Source: Lachnospiraceae bacterium (lineage in GTDB: Bacteria > Bacillota > Clostridia > Lachnospirales > Lachnospiraceae). From it: a stretch of 64,000 nucleotides of DNA. How positions within the stretch are numbered: the first letter of the stretch is position 1; the number at the start of each line of letters is the position of its first letter. Below are positions 28,591 to 36,922 of the stretch, piece after piece. Location: NCBI GenBank assembly GCA_016287675.1, contig JAEFAR010000002.1, positions 62,001 to 126,000 on the forward strand, written 5' to 3'. The position numbers and the translations under genes were made by a program. The notes beneath the pieces are model-generated. The model worked only from the letters and a program-made list of their open reading frames with translations, was not told the DNA's origin and made no database searches.

Positions 28591-28603
28591 AGGAGGTGCC
28601 AGT

Positions 28604-28912
28604 ATGTACGCTATTATTGCAACAGGCGGAAAGCAGTACAAGGTAGCAGAAGGCGATATCATTAATGTAGAAAAGCTCGGCGTTGAAGCAGGAGCAAATT
28701 ACACATTCGATCAGGTTCTCGCAGTTAACGACGGATCGATGAAGATCGGTAATCCCACTGTTTCCGGTGCTACCGTAACAGCATCCATCGTTGGTGATGT
28801 TAAGGGTAACAAGGTTATTGTTTACAAGTATAAGAGAAAATCCGGCTATCACAAGAAGAACGGCCACAGACAGAATTATACCCGTATCAAGATTGAAAAG
28901 ATCAACGCTTAA
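28604..28912 (+). CDS. rplU: 50S ribosomal protein L21
   Basis: 102 residues, normal length, beginning [14 protein letters not shown]. The C-terminal [17 protein letters not shown] is the L21 signature that contacts 23S rRNA. The start at 28604 is fixed by AGGAGGTG and by the known L21 N-terminus; an in-frame ATG at 28523 lies inside the leader RNA. First gene of rplU-prp-rpmA. Confidence 0.98.
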   Translation: MYAIIATGGKQYKVAEGDIINVEKLGVEAGANYTFDQVLAVNDGSMKIGNPTVSGATVTASIVGDVKGNKVIVYKYKRKSGYHKKNGHRQNYTRIKIEKINA

Positions 28913-28917
28913 TCGCC

Positions 28918-29235
28918 ATGATTAAAGTAACATCGATCCATAACGAAAAAGACGAGGTTTGCGGCTTTCGTGTGGAAGGCCACGCGGGATATGCAAAGAA
29001 AGGGCAGGACATTATCTGTTCAGCTGTTTCGGTCCTGGCGACCAATACGGTGAATTCCGTAGAGGCTCTCACCAATGACAAATTTTCCTGTAAGCAGACC
29101 GAGGACGGTTTCCTCGAACTGATCCTTGTTGAAGATGTATCCAAAGAAAGCAGATTGCTTCTGGATTCGTTTTTCCTTGGGATCGAGGCGATCGTACAGG
29201 AGTACGGAAATAAGTTCGTAAACTTACTAAAATAG
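28918..29235 (+). CDS. prp: Ribosomal-processing cysteine protease Prp
   Basis: 105 residues. Catalytic His22 (GHAGYA) and Cys34 (DIICSAVS) are intact. Prp removes the N-terminal extension of L27 in Firmicutes, and the L27 encoded next carries that extension. Located between rplU and rpmA, the conserved position. Confidence 0.95.
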   Translation: MIKVTSIHNEKDEVCGFRVEGHAGYAKKGQDIICSAVSVLATNTVNSVEALTNDKFSCKQTEDGFLELILVEDVSKESRLLLDSFFLGIEAIVQEYGNKFVNLLK

Positions 29236-29247
29236 GAGGTAAGCACA

Positions 29248-29535
29248 ATGTTAAAGATGAACCTTCAATTGTTTGCTCACAAAAAGGGCGTTGGTTCTAC
29301 TAAGAACGGCAGAGACTCCGAGTCCAAGAGACTTGGTGCTAAGCGTGCCGACGGTCAGTTCGTATTGGCCGGAAACATCCTTTACAGACAGCGTGGAACA
29401 AAGATTCATCCCGGCGTTAATGTTGGACGTGGCGGCGATGACACCTTATTCGCACTTAAGGATGGCGTTTTGAGATTCGAGAGATTGGGAAGAGATAAGA
29501 AGCAGGCTTCTGTTTATCCCGTTGAATCCAAGTAG
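29248..29535 (+). CDS. rpmA: 50S ribosomal protein L27 with Prp-cleaved extension
   Basis: 95 residues. The N-terminal MLKMNLQLF precedes [15 protein letters not shown]; Prp is expected to cut after the Phe to expose the Ala-His N-terminus that reaches the peptidyl-transferase centre. AGGAGGT lies 7 bases before the ATG. A terminator-like hairpin follows. Confidence 0.98.
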   Translation: MLKMNLQLFAHKKGVGSTKNGRDSESKRLGAKRADGQFVLAGNILYRQRGTKIHPGVNVGRGGDDTLFALKDGVLRFERLGRDKKQASVYPVESK

Positions 29536-29545
29536 AGATGATTTA

Positions 29546-29586
29546 TTAAGCCCCGAGGGATAATGCTTCGGGGCTTAAATTTTCTG
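29546..29586 (+). terminator. Terminator-like hairpin between rpmA and obgE
   Basis: Eleven-base-pair stem around GCCCCGA (29546-29556 with 29568-29578), 11-base loop, short imperfect T-tract. Probably reduces rather than abolishes read-through, as no clear promoter was found before obgE. Confidence 0.7.
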
Positions 29587-29591
29587 TTTGA

Positions 29592-30908
<1,317 letters not shown>

Positions 30909-30923
30909 TGAGCAGGAGATAAT

Positions 30924-31223
30924 ATGATCACAACAAAACAGAGAGCGTATTTAAGAGGTTTAGGCCAAAAACTGGATCCGATCTTCCAGATCGGCAAGAA
31001 CAGCCTGACTCCCGAATTTACCGAAGCTATAATCGAAAATCTTGAAAAGAACGAGCTCATTAAGATCTCCGTTCTCAAAAACTGCGATGATGAGCCCAAG
31101 GAGCTTGCGGGCATTCTTGCAGACAGAACTCATTCCGAGGTGGTTTCGGTCACCGGCAGAAAGATCGTTATCTACAAACAGGCTAAAGAGAAGGAAAAGA
31201 GAAAAATAGAACTTCCGAGGTAG
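30924..31223 (+). CDS. yhbY: YhbY-type CRM-domain RNA-binding protein
   Basis: 99 residues, a single CRS1/YhbY (CRM) domain. LRGLGQKLDPIFQIGKNSLT carries the conserved GxxG-type loop region, and TGRKIVIYK is the C-terminal signature. The family associates with pre-50S particles. Three bases separate it from nadD-yqeK. Confidence 0.93.
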   Translation: MITTKQRAYLRGLGQKLDPIFQIGKNSLTPEFTEAIIENLEKNELIKISVLKNCDDEPKELAGILADRTHSEVVSVTGRKIVIYKQAKEKEKRKIELPR

Positions 31224-31226
31224 GAT

Positions 31227-32465
31227 ATGAGAACAGGTATCTTGGGAGGTACATTTAATCCCATACACAATGCTCACCTTTCTCTCGGAAAGGCGGCAAA
31301 AGAACAATTCGGCCTTGACAAACTGGTGTTTATGCCTGCTGCAAGACCTGCCTACAAGGATCCGAGACAGCTGGTTTCCTTTGAAGACAGAATGGAAATG
31401 ACCAAACTTGCGGTTTCGGAAGTACTGGGCGGAGAAAAAAACGGGTATTTTATATCCGACCTTGAATTCAAACGCCCCGGAAACACCTACACCTGTGACA
31501 CTTTAGCTTATCTTACGGAAACAGAGCCCGATACCGAATTCTTTTTCATAATAGGCGGAGATTCCCTTATGTGGATCGACGAATGGAAGGATCCGGCAAA
31601 CATCGTAAACAAGTGTACATTGCTCGTTGCTGAGCGCGGAGATACGAGCCTTAAGATACTTAAAGAAAAGGCAGAAGGCCTGAAAAAAACAATTAACGCA
31701 AAGATAGAGTTCATTGATTATCCCTGCAATTTTGTTTCTTCATCAGGCATACGCAGAAAGATCAAGGCAGGCAATGCCAAGCCTTCCGATCTGCCAATGT
31801 CTGTCATCGATTACATCGATAAAAAGGAACTCTACGGATGCTGCAAGGACGGAAGCTACTTTACGTCGGATCAGATCACTTCCTTTACGAAGGACATGGA
31901 AAACACTTTGAGTCCCTTCAGGTTTCAGCATTCATTGGGTGTGGCCTACACATCGGCAGCTCTTGCCATGGTTTACGGCGTTGCGGTGGACAAAGCCACA
32001 GCAGCGGGGCTTCTGCACGACAGTGCCAAGGAGATTCCTCATGATGAGCAGGAGAAGCTTTGCGATGAAATGGGCATATGCCTTACGGACACGGAACGTC
32101 GCTTAAAGCAGCTGATACACGGAAAGCTTGCCGCAGGACTTTTACAAAGAAAATACGGCATTAAGGACGAAGATTTTCTTAATTCCATAAGAAATCATGT
32201 TGTAGGACGGCCTGCCATGACCAGACTTGAACAGATCGTATTCTGTGCGGATTTTCTCGAACCTCAGAGAGATTTCGTAATGGATCCGCCTTTAAAAGAT
32301 GTAAGGTCATTGGTGTTCAGGGACATAGACAAGGCAACTGCCATGATACTTAAGGCCACGATGGATTTCCTTAAGGAAAAAGGCAGGGAGATCGATACAT
32401 CAATGATGACCACCTTTGATTATTACAAAGTTTTCCTTGATAACGAAGAAACGGTTAATCCTTGA
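31227..32465 (+). CDS. NadD-YqeK fusion: nicotinate-nucleotide adenylyltransferase plus HD phosphohydrolase
   Basis: 412 residues made of two enzymes usually encoded by adjacent genes. Residues 1-200 are NadD (GGTFNPIHNAHL nucleotide-binding motif, SSSGIRRKI adenylyl-transfer motif), which makes deamido-NAD. Residues about 210-400 are YqeK (HSLGVAYTS, LLHDSAKE, IRNHVVGRPAMT), an HD enzyme that symmetrically cleaves Ap4A. No stop codon or start site lies between them. Seated in the ribosome-assembly block before rsfS, the usual place for nadD and yqeK. Confidence 0.93.
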   Translation: MRTGILGGTFNPIHNAHLSLGKAAKEQFGLDKLVFMPAARPAYKDPRQLVSFEDRMEMTKLAVSEVLGGEKNGYFISDLEFKRPGNTYTCDTLAYLTETEPDTEFFFIIGGDSLMWIDEWKDPANIVNKCTLLVAERGDTSLKILKEKAEGLKKTINAKIEFIDYPCNFVSSSGIRRKIKAGNAKPSDLPMSVIDYIDKKELYGCCKDGSYFTSDQITSFTKDMENTLSPFRFQHSLGVAYTSAALAMVYGVAVDKATAAGLLHDSAKEIPHDEQEKLCDEMGICLTDTERRLKQLIHGKLAAGLLQRKYGIKDEDFLNSIRNHVVGRPAMTRLEQIVFCADFLEPQRDFVMDPPLKDVRSLVFRDIDKATAMILKATMDFLKEKGREIDTSMMTTFDYYKVFLDNEETVNP

Positions 32466-32492
32466 ATTTTCATCAGAAACGGAGAAAAGCAA

Positions 32493-32837
32493 ATGACAGA
32501 TAAAGACCGTGAAATTTTGAACGGATTATACAAAGCACTTGATGACAAAAAGGCTGAGGCCATAAAGATCATTGATATCGGTAACATTTCCGTTATGACG
32601 GATTACTTTGTCATCACAAACGGAAACAATCAGCCTCAGGTTGATGCACTGGTGGATGCGGCTGAAGAAGCTTTGCTTGAGGCCGGCGTAAAGGATGTAA
32701 AGATCGAAGGCGGAAGAAACAACGGATGGACTTTGATCGACGCCGGAAACATCATCATCCACATTTTTACAAAAGAAAACAGAGATTTTTACGACCTGGA
32801 ACGCATATGGTCAGACGGTAAGATCGTAGAATTATAA
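32493..32837 (+). CDS. rsfS: Ribosome silencing factor RsfS
   Basis: 114 residues, normal length. DYFVITNGNNQPQVDALVDAAEE and GWTLIDAGNIIIHIF match the RsfS/Iojap fold. It binds L14 and blocks subunit joining when nutrients are short. Follows nadD-yqeK by 27 bases with a GGAGAA ribosome-binding site. Confidence 0.95.
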   Translation: MTDKDREILNGLYKALDDKKAEAIKIIDIGNISVMTDYFVITNGNNQPQVDALVDAAEEALLEAGVKDVKIEGGRNNGWTLIDAGNIIIHIFTKENRDFYDLERIWSDGKIVEL

Positions 32838-32864
32838 AAATCAACTTCTAAGAAGGACTTGAAA

Positions 32865-33044
32865 ATGCTGAACGATAAATACTATGTAGAAACATGTTTT
32901 TCACAGAACACCGTATCAAAGCTTGTTGAACAGGCTAAAAAGCAAAAGCAGATCAAATACAAATGGTGTATCAAACAGGAAGCCTTTGCACAGAAACGTG
33001 TTGACGAACTTGTGAGGATGTATCGGGTAGCCCCGACGGTATAA
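32865..33044 (+). CDS. Small basic protein, unrecognised
   Basis: 59 residues from ATG 32865, with AGAAGGA 7 bases upstream; a TTG at 32859 is the alternative. Lys/Gln-rich, predicted largely helical, two cysteines, net positive. Lies 27 bases after rsfS and just before a terminator, so it would be the last gene of the ribosome-assembly transcript. No family recognised; it could bind nucleic acid, but nothing in the sequence proves it. Confidence 0.55.
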   Translation: MLNDKYYVETCFSQNTVSKLVEQAKKQKQIKYKWCIKQEAFAQKRVDELVRMYRVAPTV

Positions 33045-33055
33045 ACAGCTTTAAA

Positions 33056-33100
33056 ACCGCTCATTGGCGCTTGACAAAGCGTTAAAAGAGCGGTATTATT
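33056..33100 (+). terminator. Terminator hairpin overlapping the recombinase promoter
   Basis: Outer arms ACCGCTC/GAGCGGT (33056-33062 with 33088-33094) enclose an inner stem GCGCTT/AAGCGT (33067-33072 with 33077-33082). A T-rich tail follows. The -35 of the next promoter lies in the inner stem and loop. Confidence 0.7.
33071..33099 (+). promoter_or_regulatory. Promoter of the XerS-like recombinase gene
   Basis: Consensus TTGACA (33071-33076), 17-base spacer, TATTAT (33094-33099). The elements sit inside the preceding terminator hairpin. The predicted transcript starts a few bases before the dif-like dyad. Confidence 0.75.
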
Positions 33101-33112
33101 TTCATAGATATT

Positions 33113-33140
33113 ATTTCGCCAAACGCGAGTTTAACGAAAT
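33113..33140. other. 28-bp dif-like imperfect dyad (candidate Xer recombination site)
   Basis: Two 11-base arms, ATTTCGCCAAA (33113-33123) and TTTAACGAAAT (33130-33140), are inverted repeats with 9 of 11 matches around a 6-base centre CGCGAG. The 11-6-11 layout equals that of dif sites, and symmetry extends two bases outward on each side. It is 35 bases upstream of a XerS-like recombinase, the position difSL has relative to xerS in streptococci. The arms do not match the classical XerC/XerD half-sites. It could instead be an operator or a 5'-UTR hairpin. Confidence 0.5.
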
Positions 33141-33175
33141 AAGTATATCAAAAAGAACGGTTTTAAGAGGTATAT

Positions 33176-34231
33176 ATGAAAGAAATCAATTACCACGAAA
33201 AACAAAATATGAAAAACATCAACAAACTGCGGGAACTTGAAGCTGTTTTACCTGCCTTCGTAAAAACTTTTTTCCGTGGCATTGAACAGATAACCCAGCC
33301 CAGAACAAGGATCGCTTACGCTGAGGATTTAAAAGTTTTCTTTGATTACATCAAAGAATCAAATCCTGAGTTCAAAGGAAAAGCTTTAAATGAAATGAAG
33401 GATCCTTCCGTTCTGGAAAGATTTACCGCCGAAGACATTGAGGAGTATCTGGATTATCTTAAACTATACGAAAATCCCGAAGGAAAAACCTTTACAAATT
33501 CTGAAGCCGGAATAAAAAGAAAAATCTCTTCTTTGAGAGCCATGTACAATTATTATCATACCCACAAGGTGATCAACGAAAATCCCACATTACAGGTCAG
33601 AGTGCCCAGGATCCACGAGAAAAACATCATCAGAATGGATCCGGATGAGGTGGTTGAGTTCCTTGATACGGTTGAAAACGGGAAAAATCTGTCCAAACAA
33701 TCCATGGCATTTCACGAAAAAAACAAGGTCAGAGATCTTGCCCTTACTACCCTTTTACTTGGCACCGGTATCCGTGTTTCGGAGCTTGTGGGGCTGGATC
33801 TTAAAGATCTTGACATGGAAAACGATCGTATAAACATCATCCGAAAAGGCGGAAACGAATCATTTGTTTATTTTGGTGATGAAGTACACGCTGCGCTTAA
33901 AGACTATCTTGAAGAAAGAAAAAAGATCATTCCGGAATCAGGCAGCGAAAATGCTTTGTTTTTATCATCAAGAAGGCAAAGAATGTGCGTGAGGAATGTG
34001 GAGTTCATGGTTAAAAAATACGCCAAACTCTCCGTTTCTTCCAAAAAGATCACTCCCCACAAATTAAGAAGTACTTACGGTACACAGCTTTACACGGAAA
34101 CCGGAGACATTTATCTTGTGGCTGAAGTTCTGGGCCATAAGGATGTCAACACCACAAAACGTCATTATGCGGCCATCGATGAAGAAAGACGCCGTTCCGC
34201 AAAAGATGCGGTGAAATTACGTGAGAAATAA
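33176..34231 (+). CDS. XerS-like tyrosine recombinase
   Basis: 351 residues. N-terminal SAM-like core-binding domain (about 25-150) and a C-terminal catalytic domain with all six residues: Arg200 (GTGIRVSEL), Lys224 (IRKGGN), His295 and Arg298 (TPHKLRST), His321 (LGHKDV) and nucleophile Tyr331. Length and segments such as FHEKNKVRDLALTTLLLGTGIRVSE resemble streptococcal XerS, the single-recombinase chromosome-dimer resolvase, more than XerC or XerD (about 300 residues). Ribosome-binding site AAGAGG. No phage or transposon genes flank it. An integrase of a lost element cannot be excluded. Confidence 0.8.
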   Translation: MKEINYHEKQNMKNINKLRELEAVLPAFVKTFFRGIEQITQPRTRIAYAEDLKVFFDYIKESNPEFKGKALNEMKDPSVLERFTAEDIEEYLDYLKLYENPEGKTFTNSEAGIKRKISSLRAMYNYYHTHKVINENPTLQVRVPRIHEKNIIRMDPDEVVEFLDTVENGKNLSKQSMAFHEKNKVRDLALTTLLLGTGIRVSELVGLDLKDLDMENDRINIIRKGGNESFVYFGDEVHAALKDYLEERKKIIPESGSENALFLSSRRQRMCVRNVEFMVKKYAKLSVSSKKITPHKLRSTYGTQLYTETGDIYLVAEVLGHKDVNTTKRHYAAIDEERRRSAKDAVKLREK

Positions 34232-34267
34232 AAAAAACGAGCTTCCAATCACAGGAAGCTCAATTTT
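34232..34267. terminator. Bidirectional terminator between the recombinase and blaI-like genes
   Basis: Eight-base-pair stem GAGCTTCC/GGAAGCTC (34239-34246 with 34254-34261), 7-base loop, A-run on the left and T-run on the right, serving both converging genes. It marks the point where gene direction reverses for the rest of the window. Confidence 0.88.
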
Positions 34268-34645
34268 TTATAATTTAAATCTTTTCTGTTCGCCCAGAAC
34301 ACTTTCAAGTTCTACGATCTCTGCGGGAGTAAGATCAACGTGTCTCAGATACTCATTAAAGAAATTGCTGATCTCGCCGCCGAAAACCTTATTCAGTAAA
34401 GCACGGGTTTCGATCTCCTGAACCTTTTCCTTTGTTATCAAAGCTCTGCAAATGAATCCGGGATCTTCTCGACTGACTGCCCCTTTGTCTATCAAGCGAT
34501 TGATTACCGTGTAGGTTGTATTTTTTTCCCAACCGATGTAATTTTTAATGATGTTAGAAATATCTTTGGCTGCTATTTCGTCGTTTGCCCAAAGCAGCTC
34601 CATTACATTTAATTCACCCTCATGTAAACGTATTTCCTCACCCAT
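34268..34645 (-). CDS. BlaI/MecI/CopY-family transcriptional repressor
   Basis: 125 residues. Winged-helix DNA-binding domain (about 5-75, HEGELNVMELLWAND and TTYTVINRLIDKGAV) followed by a dimerisation tail, as in BlaI. The usual partner, a BlaR1/MecR1 sensor protease, is absent nearby, and no beta-lactamase gene is adjacent. The start overlaps the stop of a short leader ORF (TAATG). A small dyad CTAC-N4-GTAG at 34674-34685 could be an operator. Target genes unknown. Confidence 0.88.
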   Translation of the reverse strand: MGEEIRLHEGELNVMELLWANDEIAAKDISNIIKNYIGWEKNTTYTVINRLIDKGAVSREDPGFICRALITKEKVQEIETRALLNKVFGGEISNFFNEYLRHVDLTPAEIVELESVLGEQKRFKL

Positions 34646-34710
34646 TAATATAAAACCATCCTTCCGAGTGTATCTACTGCGGTAGTGCTTTTATAAAAAG
34701 CGTTCTTCAT
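34645..34710 (-). CDS. 21-residue leader ORF upstream of the BlaI-like gene
   Basis: Starts at ATG 34710 after a strong AAGAGGAGAG and ends with TAA at 34647-34645, sharing its last base with the ATG of the repressor gene. It begins MKNAFYKSTTAVD. The overlap suggests translational coupling. Too short to assign a function; it could be a leader peptide or simply a coupling cistron. Confidence 0.55.
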   Translation of the reverse strand: MKNAFYKSTTAVDTLGRMVLY

Positions 34711-34738
34711 AACTCTCCTCTTAAAAACCGCAAGCATA

Positions 34739-34768
34739 ATTCTACCACCATAGAAATTGTTTTGTCAA
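34739..34768 (-). promoter_or_regulatory. Promoter of the leader ORF and BlaI-like gene
   Basis: Minus strand: consensus TTGACA (34768-34763), 18-base spacer, TAGAAT (34744-34739). It lies just past the stop of the ATPase gene, so the repressor has its own transcript. Confidence 0.75.
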
Positions 34769-34771
34769 GGT

Positions 34772-35995
34772 TTAAACAAGGACTTTCAAAAGTTTTTCGA
34801 TATAAAAAACAGAATAAACGGGGATCGTCACCGAATTGCCTTCATCTACAAAATTAGAATCAGATATTTTAAGGGCTTTCGGGTTCCCGAATTTGTTTTG
34901 ATAGGACAAGATACTTTTGGAAACCTTCCTGTTTTCTCCGTGATAATCCACAGGTATGTCAGAGTCTATCACAAAAGGCAGTTCAGCCCTGTTCCCCGAC
35001 TCCCAGAACTTAACTTCTATGCCTTTTTGGACAAAGGTCTGCAACAGGTAGTTTTCTTCCCGAAGGAGAAATTCTACATCTGTAATTTCATCAAAGTTTT
35101 CCGTAGTATTAAAGGAAAATTCGGGATAAAACAGCTTGAATTTCCGTTCGTCGGACCGTTCATTTATCCTTAAACATAAGCTTCTGTCAGTCAGAGTGTC
35201 CAGCGCTCCCGAATACATCTGATAGGTAACACCGTTTCTTATCTGGTTGAACATGAATTTCTTGTTGGATTTTTTAAGCTGAGCATCCAAAGTGTCCAGG
35301 ATCTGAACACATTTGTTCCTGAGTGAAAGATCCCCGATCCCCGATACAGAGCTGTAGACCGGCAGTTTCGCATCCATCTGCCTTGAACGGATGTTCAGAC
35401 GGTCTTCTTTTATGTAATCCTTAACAACTTCAGGCATACCGCCTGTCCACATGTACTCTTCAAATGTGGAGATCAGGTTGTTGTGGACGATGTCCGGAAG
35501 CTTTTCTTTTCTTTTTAAAGTTTCGCTTATGGAACTCACGTACCAGTCATTGTAACCCAGATTGGTCAGGAATTCGTCAAACTGAAGGGGAAACATCTGA
35601 AGCTTAAAGACATCTGTTTCAGCGGTATTCTTAAGGTAATCATGATCGGAAATAAAGATCCATTTGTATCTTCCGGACAGAGCTTTTTTCATTAATTCCA
35701 TAAAAAAAGCCTCATTCTTTTCCGTTTCATTAAGTATCAGAAACTCCGAAGCCAGGACATCAGTGCTTAGTCCGAAGTGTTCCGCCACATGCTCTAAAGG
35801 ATCCGGTATCTCAGAACTTAAAGAAAGCTCCGGCTCATAATAGAGAAAGCTTTCACGAAAGTTTTTCGCGTATTCCCTGCATATAAATGCTTTACCCACT
35901 CCCTTAAGACCGTAAAGGAACAATGGGCCTGCCTGTTCTTCGTCCCAGTTCTTAATGCTTTCGATTATATTTCTTTTTAGAATGATCTTTTCCAT
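34772..35995 (-). CDS. AAA-type ATPase with DUF4143-like C-terminus, apparently degenerate
   Basis: 407 residues. Layout matches the AAA_14/DUF4143 family: N-terminal P-loop domain (about 1-180), a winged-helix-like middle and a C-terminal nuclease-like fold (FWESGNRAELPFVI, about 315-328). Key motifs are altered: Walker A reads GLKGVGKAF with Ala where Ser/Thr is expected, the Walker B region reads WIFISDHD, and the nuclease-like Glu-x-Asp is Glu-Leu-Pro. It may have lost ATPase activity. Nine bases downstream of rluD, probably co-transcribed. Function unknown. Confidence 0.75.
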   Translation of the reverse strand: MEKIILKRNIIESIKNWDEEQAGPLFLYGLKGVGKAFICREYAKNFRESFLYYEPELSLSSEIPDPLEHVAEHFGLSTDVLASEFLILNETEKNEAFFMELMKKALSGRYKWIFISDHDYLKNTAETDVFKLQMFPLQFDEFLTNLGYNDWYVSSISETLKRKEKLPDIVHNNLISTFEEYMWTGGMPEVVKDYIKEDRLNIRSRQMDAKLPVYSSVSGIGDLSLRNKCVQILDTLDAQLKKSNKKFMFNQIRNGVTYQMYSGALDTLTDRSLCLRINERSDERKFKLFYPEFSFNTTENFDEITDVEFLLREENYLLQTFVQKGIEVKFWESGNRAELPFVIDSDIPVDYHGENRKVSKSILSYQNKFGNPKALKISDSNFVDEGNSVTIPVYSVFYIEKLLKVLV

Positions 35996-36004
35996 AACAA
36001 TCCT

Positions 36005-36922
36005 TTAAACAGAAAGCTTTTTAAGAAGTGCAACAAAATAATCCGGTAAGGGAGCTTCAAATTCCACATACTCATGAGATGTGGGATGGATAAAACCTAT
36101 GGTCTTTGCATGAAGGCATTGTCCCTGAAGCTTAAATCTCTTTTCTTCCGGCCCGTAGACTTCATCTCCCAGAAGCGGATGATGAAGAGATGCCATATGC
36201 ACGCGGATCTGATGAGTTCTTCCGGTTTCAAGCCTGCATTCTATGTGGGAGTATTTACCGCCGAGATTTGCAATGACTTTGTAATTTGTGACGGCATTTT
36301 TGCCGGTCTTGTAATTGATTGCCATTTTTTTACGGTCTACGGGATCACGGCCTATGGGGGCTTCGACTCTCCCACTTTCTTCCTTAAAACAGCCGTTTGT
36401 TATGGCCTCATACACTCGGGTGATCGAATGAACCTTAAGCTGCTCGGAAAGGCTCTGATGAGCGACGTCGTTCTTGCAGACCACCAAAGTTCCGGTAGTG
36501 TCTTTGTCGATACGGTGAACTATGCCCGGACGCATAATGCCGTTGATGCCGGAAAGAGAATCTCCGCAATGATAAAGAAGGGCGTTTACCAAAGTACCGG
36601 AGTAATGCCCTGCAGCGGGATGAACCACCATATCCTTTGGCTTGTTCACAATGATGATGTCATTATCTTCATAGATTATGTCCAGAGGGATGTTTTCAGG
36701 CTTAATATCAGGCTTTTGACTTTCCGGGAAAGTTATTTCAACAACATCCCCTTCTGCTGCCTTGTAGCTGGCTTTTACCTGTTTACCTGACACCAAAACA
36801 AAACCGCCATCAATTAATCGTTGAATAGCGGTTCTGGACATTTCATCGGTCTGTGAAGCGATCAGCTTGTCGATCCTGAGATCAGCTGTCTCTTCGTCAA
36901 TTGTCAGTATCAGTTTCTCCAT
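36005..36922 (-). CDS. rluD: RluD-type 23S rRNA pseudouridine synthase
   Basis: 305 residues. N-terminal S4 domain (about 14-75) and the RluA catalytic domain with HRIDKDTTG (catalytic Asp) and GRTHQIRVHMA. In Firmicutes the homologue next to lspA is RluD/YlyB. The reading frame overlaps the end of lspA by 26 bases, so translation is coupled. Confidence 0.92.
   Translation of the reverse strand: MEKLILTIDEETADLRIDKLIASQTDEMSRTAIQRLIDGGFVLVSGKQVKASYKAAEGDVVEITFPESQKPDIKPENIPLDIIYEDNDIIIVNKPKDMVVHPAAGHYSGTLVNALLYHCGDSLSGINGIMRPGIVHRIDKDTTGTLVVCKNDVAHQSLSEQLKVHSITRVYEAITNGCFKEESGRVEAPIGRDPVDRKKMAINYKTGKNAVTNYKVIANLGGKYSHIECRLETGRTHQIRVHMASLHHPLLGDEVYGPEEKRFKLQGQCLHAKTIGFIHPTSHEYVEFEAPLPDYFVALLKKLSV

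Noticed and set aside
28523-28603. 27-residue N-terminal extension of L21
   Set aside because: Would translate the L21 leader RNA; the AGGAGGTG site and family N-terminus fix the start at 28604.
33176-34231. Phage or integrative-element integrase
   Set aside because: No excisionase, phage genes, tRNA target or flanking direct repeats nearby, and the sequence resembles XerS rather than phage integrases.
36074-36790. 238-codon + frame opposite rluD
   Set aside because: Antisense to rluD with no start signal; product looks like a random translation.
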